Shown: positions 52,110 through 61,502, counted from the first letter of the stretch. The stretch is 64,000 nucleotides of DNA from Pseudarthrobacter enclensis (GCF_001457025.1 NZ_KQ758599.1:372001-436000), one strand, 5' to 3'. Notes: a model not told the origin generated them from the letters alone. Made by a program: numbers and translations.

Positions 52110-53297
52110 TCATTGCATCCCGGACACGGCCCACAGCGCCAGCACGGCCAGGGGCAGGGTCAACAGCAGCGCCACCAGTCCGGCCAGGGCGAAGCCGCCC
52201 CACCGGACGGGTACGTTGAGGACCCGGAGACGCTCGTGCCACAGCAGCGTGGCCAGTGAAGCCCACGGGCTGACCAGCGGGCCAAGGTTGACGCCTATGA
52301 GCAGTGCGGCCAGCCGGGCGGGGGAGTCCGCCACCGGTTCCAGGGCCAGGTAGGCCGGCAGGTTGTTGACCGCGTTCGCGGCGCCCGCCCCGACCCCTGC
52401 CAGCTGCAGCAGCGCCGGCAGGGCCTCACCGGACCCGGCGACGCCGTCCAGCAGTTGCGTGAGCCCGTTGGCGTGCAGGGCCTCCATGAGCATGAACAGT
52501 CCGGCCGTGAGCATCAGCGGACGCCACGGGACCATGGACCAGCGCAGGGCCTGCGGCCGGCGGCGGAGAAAAACGGCAAGGAGGAACACCGCGGCCGCCA
52601 GGGCGGGGTACTGGACCGGCAGGCCGGAGACCAGGGCGGGCAGCAGCACCACCAGCGTGCCGGCGGCGAGCAGCAGCAGGGGCCGGTCCGAGGCCGGCCG
52701 GACAGGCCGGGGCCGGTACAGCCCCCGCAGGTCCCGCCGGAACGCCAGCCACAGCAGGGTGATGGGAACCAGCAGCCCCACCAGCGCAGGCGCCCACACC
52801 AGGCCGGCGAACTGCACCGGGCTCAGGCCAAGCCGCTCCTGGGCCAGCAGGTTGGTCAGGTTGGACACCGGCAGCAGCAGCGAGGCCGTGTTGGCCAGCC
52901 AGATACTGGTCAGCGCAAACGGCAGCGGCGGAATCCCTGCGTGCATGGCCAGCAGTACCACCACCGGCGTGACCAGGACTGCGGTGGTGTCCAGTGACAG
53001 GAACACCGTGGACACCGTGGCCAGGGCAATCACCAGGAGCCACAGCGTGAAGACCCGGCCCCGGCCCAAGGCGGCAAGGCGGCCGGTCACGGCACGGAAC
53101 AGGCCTGCTTCGTCCACCAGCTCGGTCACCAGGGACATCGCCAGGACGAAGGCAAGGATGGGCACCGTCCGCCCGGCCAGTCCGGCAAACGCCGGAAGGG
53201 GGAGGATGCCTGTGGCCAGGGCTGCCAGGCCTGCCGCAAGCGCGGCGCCGGGCAGCAGGTAACTGCGGCCGGCCCTGGCCCACGCGAACTGCTTCAC
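52110..53297 (-). CDS. SLC13-family permease (ArsB/CitM-like)
   Basis: 395 residues and about ten membrane helices of the ion-transporter superfamily that holds DASS (SLC13), ArsB and CitM. Recognisable are LSLDTTAVLVTPVVVLLA (helix with the conserved TxxxVLxTPV) and the C-terminal NAVNNLPAYLALEP, the NxxxNNLP motif of this family. Substrates range from anions and dicarboxylates to arsenite; none is indicated here by neighbours. GTG start at 53297. Confidence 0.88.
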   Translation of the reverse strand: MKQFAWARAGRSYLLPGAALAAGLAALATGILPLPAFAGLAGRTVPILAFVLAMSLVTELVDEAGLFRAVTGRLAALGRGRVFTLWLLVIALATVSTVFLSLDTTAVLVTPVVVLLAMHAGIPPLPFALTSIWLANTASLLLPVSNLTNLLAQERLGLSPVQFAGLVWAPALVGLLVPITLLWLAFRRDLRGLYRPRPVRPASDRPLLLLAAGTLVVLLPALVSGLPVQYPALAAAVFLLAVFLRRRPQALRWSMVPWRPLMLTAGLFMLMEALHANGLTQLLDGVAGSGEALPALLQLAGVGAGAANAVNNLPAYLALEPVADSPARLAALLIGVNLGPLVSPWASLATLLWHERLRVLNVPVRWGGFALAGLVALLLTLPLAVLALWAVSGMQ

Positions 53298-53343
53298 CGC
53301 CCTATCGTCGCATCCCGGGCGGGGCCGCGCCGGGAGGAAGCGG

Positions 53344-53349
53344 TAGCTT
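53344..53349 (+). promoter_or_regulatory. Leaderless -10 box TAGCTT
   Basis: TAGCTT, 7 bases before the cbs ATG. The only purine-rich stretch (GGAGGAAG) is too far upstream to be a ribosome site. Confidence 0.6.
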
Positions 53350-53356
53350 TGTATCT

Positions 53357-54742
53357 ATGAAGTACGCCCAGTCCATCCTGGACCTCATCGGCAACACCCC
53401 GCTCATCAAACTGAACCACGTCACCGAGGGCATCAAGGCCACGGTCCTGGTCAAACTGGAGTACCTGAATCCGGGCGGATCCATCAAGGACCGCATCGCG
53501 GCGCAGATGATCGAGGACGCCGAACGGGAGGGCAAACTGCAGCCCGGCGGCACCATCATCGAGCCCACCTCAGGCAACACTGGCGTGGGCCTGGCCCTGG
53601 TGGCGCAGCAGAAGGGCTACAAGTGCGTGTTCGTGGTCCCTGACAAGGTGGGCGAGGACAAGCGCGCCGTCCTGCAGGCGTACGGCGCCGAAGTGGTGGT
53701 GACCCCCACCGCCGTTCCGCCGGACAGCCCCCAAAGCTACTACGGCGTCTCGGACCGCCTGGTCCGGGAAACACCGGGTGCCTACAAGCCGGACCAGTTC
53801 TCCAACCCGGCTGCGCCCGGAAGCCACTACCGGACCACCGGCCCGGAGATCTGGCAGGACACGGACGGCAGGGTGACCCATGTGGTCATCGGCGCGGGCA
53901 CCGGCGGCACCATCACGGGTACCGGGCGCTACCTCAAGGAGGTATCGGCAGGCAGGCCGGAGTCCGACGGCGGCGTGGTCCGGATTATCGGCGCGGACCC
54001 GGCAGGTTCGGTCTACTCGGGCGGCACCGGACGGCCCTACTTCGTTGAAGGCGTGGGCGAGGACATGTGGCCGGCCAACTACGACAAGTCCGTCCCGGAC
54101 CAGGTCATCGCCGTCACCGACGCCGATTCCTTCGCCATGACCCGCCGGCTCGCCCGGGAGGAAGGCCTGCTGGTGGGCGGATCCTCCGGAATGGCCGTGG
54201 TGGCTGCCCTCCAGGCCGCGAGGGACCTGCCCGAGTCAGCGGTCGTCGTCGTCATCCTGCCCGACTCCGGCCGCGGCTACCTGGCCAAGATCTTCAACGA
54301 CCAGTGGATGCGCTCCTACGGGTTCCTCTCCGGCGGCGAGGAAACCTCCGTGGGCGAGGTGATCAAGTCCAAGAACGGTGAATTGCCGGACCTGGTGCAC
54401 ATCCACCCCAATGAGTCCGTCCGCGACGTCATCAACATCATGAACGAGTTCGGCGTCAGCCACATCCCGGTCCTCTCGCAGGAGCCGCCGGTGGTGATGG
54501 GCGAGGTCCTGGGAGCCGTGGACGAACGGACCCTGACAGCCAAGCTGTTCCGCGGCGAGGCCAAACTGACGGACAAGATCGCCGAACACATGGGCCCCAA
54601 GCTGCCCGTCATCGGCTCGCTGGAAAGCATCTCGGCGGCCCGCGAACTGCTCTCCGACGTGGACACCGTCATGGTGACGTTCGTCGGCGCCCCCATCGGC
54701 ATCCTCACCCGGCACGACCTGCTGGCCTACCTCAGCCATTAG
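53357..54742 (+). CDS. cbs: Cystathionine beta-synthase
   Basis: Condenses serine and homocysteine to cystathionine. 461 residues. The PLP domain (1-330) carries the Schiff-base Lys in GGSIKDRIAAQM, the SGNTG loop (TSGNTGVGLA) and the PLP phosphate loop GAGTGGTITG. Two CBS domains follow (about 345-455; VRDVINIMNEFGVSHIPVL and the end GAPIGILTRHDLLAYL). No heme motif. It is followed by metB 65 bases later, so the pair forms a transsulfuration unit. Confidence 0.95.
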   Translation: MKYAQSILDLIGNTPLIKLNHVTEGIKATVLVKLEYLNPGGSIKDRIAAQMIEDAEREGKLQPGGTIIEPTSGNTGVGLALVAQQKGYKCVFVVPDKVGEDKRAVLQAYGAEVVVTPTAVPPDSPQSYYGVSDRLVRETPGAYKPDQFSNPAAPGSHYRTTGPEIWQDTDGRVTHVVIGAGTGGTITGTGRYLKEVSAGRPESDGGVVRIIGADPAGSVYSGGTGRPYFVEGVGEDMWPANYDKSVPDQVIAVTDADSFAMTRRLAREEGLLVGGSSGMAVVAALQAARDLPESAVVVVILPDSGRGYLAKIFNDQWMRSYGFLSGGEETSVGEVIKSKNGELPDLVHIHPNESVRDVINIMNEFGVSHIPVLSQEPPVVMGEVLGAVDERTLTAKLFRGEAKLTDKIAEHMGPKLPVIGSLESISAARELLSDVDTVMVTFVGAPIGILTRHDLLAYLSH

Positions 54743-54754
54743 ATTCCGGTGGTT

Positions 54755-54784
54755 GGGCTTGTCGAAACCCGCTTCGGCAAGCCC
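54755..54784 (+). repeat. Hairpin between cbs and metB
   Basis: 12-bp arms GGGCTTGTCGAA / TTCGGCAAGCCC with a 6-base loop (one G-T pair). It may attenuate metB relative to cbs, or be a dispersed palindrome. Confidence 0.7.
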
Positions 54785-54807
54785 AGCCGCCGTTTGGAAG
54801 GAGCATC

Positions 54808-55971
54808 ATGACAACCTCTGAACACCAGGGCTTCAACACCCGCGCCGTGCACGCCGGCCAGGCTTTCGAGCCCCGCACCGGCGCCGTGGTCCCGCCGCTT
54901 CACTTCAGCTCCACCTATGCGCAGGACGGCATCGGCGGCCTGCGCAGCGGCTACGAATACGGCCGGGGAGGTAACCCCACCCGGGATTCCCTGCAGGAGC
55001 AGCTGGCAGCGCTGGAACTGGGCACGCACGCCTACAGCTTCAGCTCCGGCCTGGCCGCGGAGGACGCCCTGATCCGTGCCCTCACCCGGCCCGGTGACCA
55101 CATCGTGCTCGGCAACGACGCCTACGGCGGCACGTACCGGCTGATCAGCCGGGTGCTGGGTGACTGGGGGATCGGCAACACGCCGGTGGACATGGCCAAC
55201 CTGGATGCCGTCCGCAGTGCCGTGGCTGCCCACAAGACCCGCTTCGTCTGGGTGGAGACCCCCTCCAACCCGCTGATGAAGATCACCGACATCGCCGCGC
55301 TCGCCGGCATAGCGCACGACGCCGGGGCCCTCCTGGTGGTCGACAACACCTTCGCCTCTCCTTACCTGCAGAACCCGCTCGCCCTGGGAGCCGACGTCGT
55401 GGTCCACTCCACCACCAAGTACATCGGCGGCCACTCCGACGTGGTGGGCGGCGCCGTGGTGGTCAAGGACGCCGAGCTGGCGGAGAAGATCGGGTTCGTC
55501 CAGTTTGCGGTGGGCGCCGTGTCCGGGCCGATGGACGCGTTCCTGACCACCCGCGGCCTAAAGACGCTGGGCGTGCGGATGGACCGGCACAGCGGGAACG
55601 GCCAGGCTGTGGCCGAATGGCTGCTGGAACGCCCCGAAGTTGAGGCCGTCCTGTATCCGGGTCTGCCGTCCCACCCCGGGCATGAACTGGCCAAGAGCCA
55701 GATGCGCAGCTTCGGCGGAATGGTCTCGGTGCAGTTCAAGGGCGGTGAGGCAGCTGCCCGGAAGGTGGCCGAGTCCACGTCCGTGTTCACCCTCGCCGAG
55801 TCCCTGGGCGGCATCGAATCCCTGATGAACTATCCGTCCGAAATGACCCATGCCTCCGTCAAGGGCACCGAGCTGGCCGTCCCGGTCAACCTGCTCCGCC
55901 TTTCCTGCGGCATCGAGGACAAGGAAGACCTGATCGCTGACCTGGAGCAGGCTTTCAGCTCGATTCCGTAG
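54808..55971 (+). CDS. metB: Cystathionine gamma-synthase / gamma-lyase
   Basis: 387 residues, Cys/Met metabolism PLP family. The PLP lysine is in VVHSTTKYIGGHSDVVGG. The conserved YGRGGNPTRDSLQEQL start and TRGLKTLGVRMDRH loop are present. Sequence resembles the MetB/CTH group, in which synthase and lyase activities cannot be told apart. Beside cbs it may act mainly as a gamma-lyase, making cysteine from methionine-derived homocysteine. GGAAGGAG precedes the ATG. Confidence 0.93.
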   Translation: MTTSEHQGFNTRAVHAGQAFEPRTGAVVPPLHFSSTYAQDGIGGLRSGYEYGRGGNPTRDSLQEQLAALELGTHAYSFSSGLAAEDALIRALTRPGDHIVLGNDAYGGTYRLISRVLGDWGIGNTPVDMANLDAVRSAVAAHKTRFVWVETPSNPLMKITDIAALAGIAHDAGALLVVDNTFASPYLQNPLALGADVVVHSTTKYIGGHSDVVGGAVVVKDAELAEKIGFVQFAVGAVSGPMDAFLTTRGLKTLGVRMDRHSGNGQAVAEWLLERPEVEAVLYPGLPSHPGHELAKSQMRSFGGMVSVQFKGGEAAARKVAESTSVFTLAESLGGIESLMNYPSEMTHASVKGTELAVPVNLLRLSCGIEDKEDLIADLEQAFSSIP

Positions 55972-55994
55972 CACGGCCGCGCACCACCCCGAAT

Positions 55995-56019
55995 GCTGGC
56001 TTTCTTCAAGAAAGCCAGC
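55995..56019. promoter_or_regulatory. HxlR operator palindrome
   Basis: Perfect 12-bp arms GCTGGCTTTCTT / AAGAAAGCCAGC around one base. It is immediately followed by the -10 box TAGGGT (56020-56025). Very likely the autoregulatory site of the HxlR gene. Confidence 0.8.
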
Positions 56020-56025
56020 TAGGGT
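56020..56025 (+). promoter_or_regulatory. Leaderless -10 box TAGGGT
   Basis: TAGGGT, 7 bases before ATG 56033 and directly adjacent to the operator. Confidence 0.65.
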
Positions 56026-56032
56026 GTTGCGC

Positions 56033-56539
56033 ATGCCACTTCGATCCGACTGGTCCGGCCACAGCTGCAGCATTGCCCGCGGCATGGACATCCTGGGCGA
56101 CCCCTGGACCATTCTTGTCCTCCGCGAGCTGTTTTTCGGCAACGGCCGCTTCGATGCGATGAAGAGCCGGCTCAAGGTGGCGGACTCCGTGCTCACCAAG
56201 CGCCTCGCAGGCCTGGTTGAGGCGGGGTTGCTGGAGAAAAGGGCGTATGGCGACGGCGGCCGCACCCGGCAGGAGTACGTCCTCACCGCCATGGGCGAGG
56301 ACACCCTCCCGGTCCTCAACGCGGTCACCATCTGGGCCGAGAAGCACCTGGCCGCCCCGTCCGACCAGGCGCACCTCTACGTCATCCATGCCGGCTGCGG
56401 CAAAAGCACCACGTCGGCAGACACCTGCACGGAGTGCGGCGAGCGGCTGACCGCGGCCAACACCAGCTGGCACAGCCGCGCCAGGTCAGAGCAGCCCATC
56501 CGCTTGACCGCGGCCGGTGGCAGGGAGGCTGCCGCATGA
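56033..56539 (+). CDS. HxlR family transcription regulator
   Basis: 168 residues. The HxlR winged helix (CSIARGMDILGDPWTILVLRELFFG, shown in part) occupies residues about 12-105. A C-terminal tail with CxxC-like cysteines (HAGCGK, DTCTECGERL) could bind zinc or sense redox or electrophiles. The ATG follows the palindrome-linked -10 box. It overlaps the MFS gene by 4 bases and so is probably the substrate-responsive repressor of it. Confidence 0.9.
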   Translation: MPLRSDWSGHSCSIARGMDILGDPWTILVLRELFFGNGRFDAMKSRLKVADSVLTKRLAGLVEAGLLEKRAYGDGGRTRQEYVLTAMGEDTLPVLNAVTIWAEKHLAAPSDQAHLYVIHAGCGKSTTSADTCTECGERLTAANTSWHSRARSEQPIRLTAAGGREAAA

Positions 56540-57897
56540 GCACCCTCCCCGACGAAGCGGCTGTTCCCGACGAGCAGGTCGCAGCTTCCGGCCCCCGGAC
56601 ACCGCGGCGGCGCCTGCACCCGGCATGGATTGTGGCCGCGGTGGCCTTCCTGGCCCTCGTGGGAGCCGCAGGTTTCCGGGCAGCTCCGGGCGTCCTCATG
56701 GTGCCGCTGCAGCAGGAGTTCGGCTGGTCCACCACGGTCCTGTCCGCGGCCGTCAGCATCAACCTGGTCCTCTTCGGACTGACCGCCCCCTTCGCCGCTG
56801 CCCTGATGGAGCGCTTCGGGATCCGGAAAGTCACCGCCACGGCACTGGTGCTCATCGGCATGGGCAGCGCCCTCACCGTGCTGGTCAACCAGTCCTGGCA
56901 GATCCTCCTGACCTGGGGCCTGCTGATCGGCCTGGGGACCGGGTCCATGGCGCTGGTCTTCGCGGCCACCATCGCCAACACCTGGTTCACCAAAAGCCGC
57001 GGCCTGGTGATCGGCATCCTGACCGCCGGCAGCGCCGCGGGCCAACTGGTCTTCCTGCCGTTCATCGCCGTGCTCGCGCAGGATCCGGGCTGGCGGCAGG
57101 CGTCGCTGCTGATCGCCGCAGGGGCCCTGGCGGTGGTCCCGCTGGTGCTGAAGTTCCTCAAGAACTCCCCGGCCGACGTCGGGGTCCTGCCCTACGGCGC
57201 CGAACCGGCCGCAACTCCACCGCCGGCCGCCGCGCCGGACACCGGGCCGCGTGCCAACGCAGCTGTCCGCGCGCTGCAGGTGCTGCGCCGGGCCAGCAAA
57301 ATCAGGACCTTCTGGGCGCTGGCCGCCGGGTTCGCGATCTGCGGCGCCACCACCAACGGACTCATCGGCACCCACTTCATCCCCTCCGCCCACGACCACG
57401 GAATGCCCGAAACCACCGCGGCGGGCCTGCTCGCCGTCGTCGGAATCTTCGACATCGTGGGCACCATCGCCTCCGGCTGGCTGACCGACCGTTTCAATCC
57501 GCGGATCCTGCTGGCCGTCTACTACCAGTTCCGGGGGATCGGCCTGCTGGTCCTGCCGCTGCTGTTGAGCGCCGAGGTGCGGCCCAGCATGATCGTGTTC
57601 GTGGTGATCTACGGCCTGGACTGGGTTGCCACCGTCCCGCCCACCGCCGCCATTTGCCGCGAGGTGTTCGGCGCGGACGGCAGCGTGGTCTTCGGCTGGG
57701 TCTTCGCCGCCCATCAGCTCGGCGCGGCCGCGGCAGCCCTCGCCGCCGGCGCTCTCCGCGATGCCACCGGCCACTACACCTACGCGTGGATGGGGGCCGC
57801 GGCCATGTGCACCATCGCGGCCATCATCAGCGCCACCATCCGGAAGCACCATGGCGCCGGGGAAGCGAAGGCGGAGACAGAGCCCGCAGCTGCGTGA
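56536..57897 (+). CDS. MFS transporter (OFA/monocarboxylate type)
   Basis: 453 residues, 12 helices. The pattern GAAGFRAAPGVLMVPLQQEFGW at helix 1 (shown in part) and the central FTKSRGLVIGILTAGSAAGQ fit the oxalate/formate antiporter-like and monocarboxylate branch of the MFS. An Ala/Pro-rich loop divides the halves. Its ATG overlaps the HxlR stop (ATGA), so expression is coupled. The substrate is unknown. Confidence 0.88.
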   Translation: MSTLPDEAAVPDEQVAASGPRTPRRRLHPAWIVAAVAFLALVGAAGFRAAPGVLMVPLQQEFGWSTTVLSAAVSINLVLFGLTAPFAAALMERFGIRKVTATALVLIGMGSALTVLVNQSWQILLTWGLLIGLGTGSMALVFAATIANTWFTKSRGLVIGILTAGSAAGQLVFLPFIAVLAQDPGWRQASLLIAAGALAVVPLVLKFLKNSPADVGVLPYGAEPAATPPPAAAPDTGPRANAAVRALQVLRRASKIRTFWALAAGFAICGATTNGLIGTHFIPSAHDHGMPETTAAGLLAVVGIFDIVGTIASGWLTDRFNPRILLAVYYQFRGIGLLVLPLLLSAEVRPSMIVFVVIYGLDWVATVPPTAAICREVFGADGSVVFGWVFAAHQLGAAAAALAAGALRDATGHYTYAWMGAAAMCTIAAIISATIRKHHGAGEAKAETEPAAA

Positions 57898-57930
57898 GGG
57901 CGGCGCGCTCAAGGAGGCCGCACGCGCGGC

Positions 57931-57936
57931 TAGGCT
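57931..57936 (+). promoter_or_regulatory. Leaderless -10 box TAGGCT
   Basis: TAGGCT, 7 bases before the SDR gene ATG, within the 46-base gap after the MFS gene. Confidence 0.55.
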
Positions 57937-57943
57937 GGGAAGC

Positions 57944-58714
57944 ATGGAATCCACGCCGCCAGCACCTGCCCGCAACGTTGCCCTCATCACCGGGGCAGGG
58001 CGGCTGGCCGGCATTGGCGCCGGGATCGCCCGCAAGCTCGCGGCCGACGGGTGGGACCTGGTGCTGGCCTACTGGCAGGAGTATGACGAGCGGATGCCGT
58101 GGGGGAGCGAACCCGAGGACGTCGTCCGCCTGACCGCCGAGCTTGAGGCGATCGGCGCCCAGGTCCACGTCCTGTCCGCCGACCTGCAGGATCCGGGAGT
58201 GCCGGACCGGCTGGTGGCTGAGGCCGTGCAGCTCGCCGGACCGCTGCAGGGGATGGTGCTCAGCCATGCGGAGTCAGTGGACTCCGGCATCCTGGACACC
58301 AGCCTTGAGTCCTTTGACCGGCACTTCGCCGTGAACACGCGGGCCAGCTGGCAGCTGATTGCCGCGTTCGCCCGGCAGGCAACGGACGACGGCGGCGCGA
58401 TCGTTGCGCTGACCAGTGACCACACTGCGTTCAACCTTCCCTACGGCGCGTCGAAGGGGGCACTGGACCGGATCGTGATTGCCGCGGCGCGCGAGCTCGG
58501 CCCGCAGGGAATCTCCGCGAACGTCCTCAACCCCGGCCCCGTTGACACCGGCTGGATGGACGACGACATCCGGAAGTCCGCCGTCGAACGCCAGCCCACC
58601 GGCCGCCTCGGCACCCCCGCAGACGTCGCCGGGACGGTGGCGTTCCTGCTGTCCCCGGCCGGCCGCTGGGTGTCCGGGCAGCTGATCAAGTCCGACGGTG
58701 GCTTCTCGGCCTAG
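57944..58714 (+). CDS. Short-chain dehydrogenase/reductase
   Basis: 256 residues. The cofactor loop TGAGRLAGIGAGIA, the FabG-like NxxxS/YxxxK catalytic set (S in LTSDHTAF; YGASKGAL with Tyr and Lys) and PGPVDTGWM are present. The N-terminal MESTPPAPARNVALIT fits a cytosolic NAD(P)-dependent reductase of unknown substrate. It resembles SDRs annotated as 3-ketoacyl reductases. Its own -10 box suggests separate transcription. Confidence 0.9.
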   Translation: MESTPPAPARNVALITGAGRLAGIGAGIARKLAADGWDLVLAYWQEYDERMPWGSEPEDVVRLTAELEAIGAQVHVLSADLQDPGVPDRLVAEAVQLAGPLQGMVLSHAESVDSGILDTSLESFDRHFAVNTRASWQLIAAFARQATDDGGAIVALTSDHTAFNLPYGASKGALDRIVIAAARELGPQGISANVLNPGPVDTGWMDDDIRKSAVERQPTGRLGTPADVAGTVAFLLSPAGRWVSGQLIKSDGGFSA

Positions 58715-58742
58715 GTGCCCGGGCCCCCTTCCCGGCTCCCCT

Positions 58743-58808
58743 CCCAACTAGGTAGCGCCAAGTGCCGTTTTGAGCCCCCAAAACGGCACTTACTGCTACC
58801 TGGTTGGG
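58743..58808. repeat. 66-bp intergenic palindromic repeat, copy 2
   Basis: The same palindrome as 1163-1228: arms starting CCCAACTAGGTAGCGCCAAG and ending CTACCTGGTTGGG, with a varied centre. Here it lies between the convergent SDR and acyl-CoA dehydrogenase genes. Confidence 0.85.
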
Positions 58809-58830
58809 GAATGTAGGGCCCCGAAAGCGG

Positions 58831-60012
58831 TCAGCGGAAGGCGGACAGGCCGGTGATGTGCTGGCCCAGGATCAGGGTGTGGACCTCGTCCGTTCCCTCG
58901 TACGTCCGCACGGATTCCAGGTTGGCGGCGTGCCGCAGCGGCGGATAGTCCAGGGTGATGCCGTTGCCGCCCAGGATGGTGCGGGCCTCGCGGGCGATGG
59001 TGATGGCCTGGCGCACGTTGTTCAGCTTGCCCAGCGAAATCTGCTCGGGCCGGAGCTTACCCGCATCCTTCAGCCTGCCCAGGTGCAGCGCCAGCATGGT
59101 TCCCTTCTGGACCTCCACCAGCATGTTCACCAGTTTCTCCTGCGTGAGCTGGTACCCGGCCAGCGGCCTGCCGAACTGTTGCCTGTCCTGGGAGTAGGCC
59201 AGGGCCGCTTCGTAGGAGTCGCGGGCCGCCCCCATGGCGCCCCACGCGATCCCGTAGCGGGCTTCGTTCAGGCAGGTGAACGGGCCCCGGAGCCCGAACG
59301 CGCCCGGGAGCAGGGCCTCCGGACCCAGCCTGACGCCGTCGAACTCCACGTCACACTGGATGGACGCGCGCATGGACAGCTTCTGCGTGATGGGTGTGGC
59401 GGTGACGCCAGGCGTTCCCGCCGGCACCAGGAAGCCGCGGACGCCGTCCCCGGTCATCGCCCACACCACCATGACCCCTGCCACGGACGCCAGCCCAATC
59501 CAGCGTTTGGAGCCGTTGAGCACCCACCCAGCATCCTCGCCGCGGCCGTCACGCTCAGCGGTGGTGGCCATCGAGGACGGATCGGACCCGGCAGACGGCT
59601 CCGTCAGGGCAAAGCAGCCAATCAGCTCGCCGGCGGCCATCCGCGGCAGCCACTCCTGCTTCTGCTCCTCGGAGCCCCAGGTGTGGATGGCCGTCATGGC
59701 CAGCGACCCCTGCACGGAAACGAAAGTACGGATCCCGGAGTCTCCTGCTTCCAGTTCCATCGCCGCCAGGCCGTAGTCGACGGCGGACCGGCCCGGGCAG
59801 CCATAGCCGTCCAGGTGCATGCCCAGGACACCCAGCTCACCCAGTTCCGGGGCAAGTTCCACCGGGAACACGCCATCCTCGTACCACCGCGCAATGTCCG
59901 GTTTGATCCGCTGGACGGTGAAGTCACGGACCTTCTGCCGCAGGGCACGCTCATCGTCGCTGAGCAGGGAATCCAGATCCAGGACGTCGGATGCGCCCGG
60001 CAGGTCTGTCAT
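58831..60012 (-). CDS. Glutaryl-CoA dehydrogenase-type acyl-CoA dehydrogenase
   Basis: 393 residues. Acyl-CoA dehydrogenase fold: CFALTEPSAGSDPSSM (FAD contact), WVLNGSKRWIGLAS, the substrate/FAD loop and, near the C-terminus, RTYEGTDEVHTLILGQHITGL. The Glu in YEGTDE is the catalytic base in glutaryl-CoA dehydrogenase, the closest family. It ends the four-gene operon and overlaps the permease gene by 4 bases. It may finish lysine/cadaverine-derived glutarate breakdown (inference). Confidence 0.9.
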   Translation of the reverse strand: MTDLPGASDVLDLDSLLSDDERALRQKVRDFTVQRIKPDIARWYEDGVFPVELAPELGELGVLGMHLDGYGCPGRSAVDYGLAAMELEAGDSGIRTFVSVQGSLAMTAIHTWGSEEQKQEWLPRMAAGELIGCFALTEPSAGSDPSSMATTAERDGRGEDAGWVLNGSKRWIGLASVAGVMVVWAMTGDGVRGFLVPAGTPGVTATPITQKLSMRASIQCDVEFDGVRLGPEALLPGAFGLRGPFTCLNEARYGIAWGAMGAARDSYEAALAYSQDRQQFGRPLAGYQLTQEKLVNMLVEVQKGTMLALHLGRLKDAGKLRPEQISLGKLNNVRQAITIAREARTILGGNGITLDYPPLRHAANLESVRTYEGTDEVHTLILGQHITGLSAFR

Positions 60013-61502
60013 GTCCTGGCCAGGAAGTAGCCGCGGGTGGAGGGCAGGAACCGGCAGACGGCTGCAAGCACCACGCCCAGGGCCAGCAGCACCACACCGC
60101 TGACGAAGGCGCCGCCGACGCCGAAGATCTGCGTGTCGCCGTAGGCGGGGTCCCACATCTGCACCGCCGAGATGAAGAAGGCCGCAGTAAGGAGCAGCGC
60201 GCCCAGCAGCGGGAAGATGCCACGAAACCACAGGTTGCGGGCCGATGCGCGGAGGGTGCCCCGGAAGTACCAGAAGCAGGCGAACCCGGTCAGTGCATAG
60301 TAGAACGCGATGAAGAGGCTGATGGCACTGATGGAATCCGCCAGCAGGTTCTCGCTGAGGAAGCTCATGGCCACGTAGTACGCCCCGGCCGCGATGCCCA
60401 TCACCTTGGTGGAGAAGCCCGGAGTCTGGTTCTTCGGGTGCACCTCGCCGAACTTGGGCGGAAGCGCCCCATGGGTTCCCATGGACAGGGTCCCGCGGGC
60501 CGTGGGCAGGATGGTGGTCTGGGTGGAGGACAACACGGAGGCCAGGACCGCGACGACGATCAGCCAGCCCCACGGGCCCAGCACCACGTCCTTCATGGCC
60601 AGGAAGACGTCGTCCTGGTTGGCCTCGTTGCCCAGGCCGATGCCGTCGCTGCCCACGGTGGCGTACATCATGACCAGCAGCGCAACGGAAACATAGATGG
60701 CCACCAGGACGAACGCGGAGATCACGGCGCCCCGGCCAGGCGTTGTGGACGGGTTTTCGGTTTCCTCGTTCAGGGCCAGGCAGGTGTCCCAGCCCCAGTA
60801 GATGAACAGGGCCAGCAGGGCCCCGTGCACCACGGCCCCGGGATCGGCGAAGGCGCCTATCGGGTTGAACCACTCAAAGTCGAACGCCTGTCCCTCCGGC
60901 GGGCCGCCCACGATCCTGATCACGATCGCCAGCGCAAAAATCCCCAGGGCGATGTACTGCACGTAGGTCAGGACCCGCTGGACGTGCTCGCCCAGCCGGA
61001 TGCCCCGGTAATTCACGAGGGTCATCAGCGCGATGAAGAGCACGCCCGTGCCGGTGACCAGCAACTTGTTCTGGGCCAGTGATCCGTCACCGATGAGCAG
61101 CCACAGGTACTGCCCGGCCACTTGGGCCAGGTTGGCAAGCACCACGATCCCGGCGAGCGCCACGCCCCAGCCGCCCAACCAGCCCGCCCAGGGGCCGAAG
61201 GCCCTGCGGGACCAGTTGAAGGTGGTGCCGCAGTCTGGCATGGCGCTGTTCAGTTCACGGAACGCATAGGCGATGAACAGGACCGGGATGAAGCCGAGCA
61301 GCAGGATGAACGGCGTGTAGTTTCCGTTGACGGAGACGATGAGGCCCAACGTCGCCGCCAGGGAGTACACCGGTGCCGTGGAGGCCAAGCCAAGCATGAC
61401 GGAGTCGCCCAGGTCCAGGATGCCGGCGCGCAGCCCCTTGGCCTGGACCGTGGCGCCGGACGGACCGCCCGGGCCATCCGCCGTCGTCATGTCAGTGCTC
61501 AT
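60009..61502 (-). CDS. APC family amino acid/polyamine permease
   Basis: 497 residues and 12 membrane helices. Helix 1 has GDSVMLGLASTAPVYSLAATLG, with the conserved loop FRELNSAMPDCGTTFNW after helix 2. It is a different APC branch from the permease at 32801 (GABA/amine or amino acid type). Overlaps by 4 bases with both neighbours show a single tightly coupled operon. It is probably an importer of the compound handled by the flanking enzymes. Confidence 0.9.
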   Translation of the reverse strand: MSTDMTTADGPGGPSGATVQAKGLRAGILDLGDSVMLGLASTAPVYSLAATLGLIVSVNGNYTPFILLLGFIPVLFIAYAFRELNSAMPDCGTTFNWSRRAFGPWAGWLGGWGVALAGIVVLANLAQVAGQYLWLLIGDGSLAQNKLLVTGTGVLFIALMTLVNYRGIRLGEHVQRVLTYVQYIALGIFALAIVIRIVGGPPEGQAFDFEWFNPIGAFADPGAVVHGALLALFIYWGWDTCLALNEETENPSTTPGRGAVISAFVLVAIYVSVALLVMMYATVGSDGIGLGNEANQDDVFLAMKDVVLGPWGWLIVVAVLASVLSSTQTTILPTARGTLSMGTHGALPPKFGEVHPKNQTPGFSTKVMGIAAGAYYVAMSFLSENLLADSISAISLFIAFYYALTGFACFWYFRGTLRASARNLWFRGIFPLLGALLLTAAFFISAVQMWDPAYGDTQIFGVGGAFVSGVVLLALGVVLAAVCRFLPSTRGYFLART

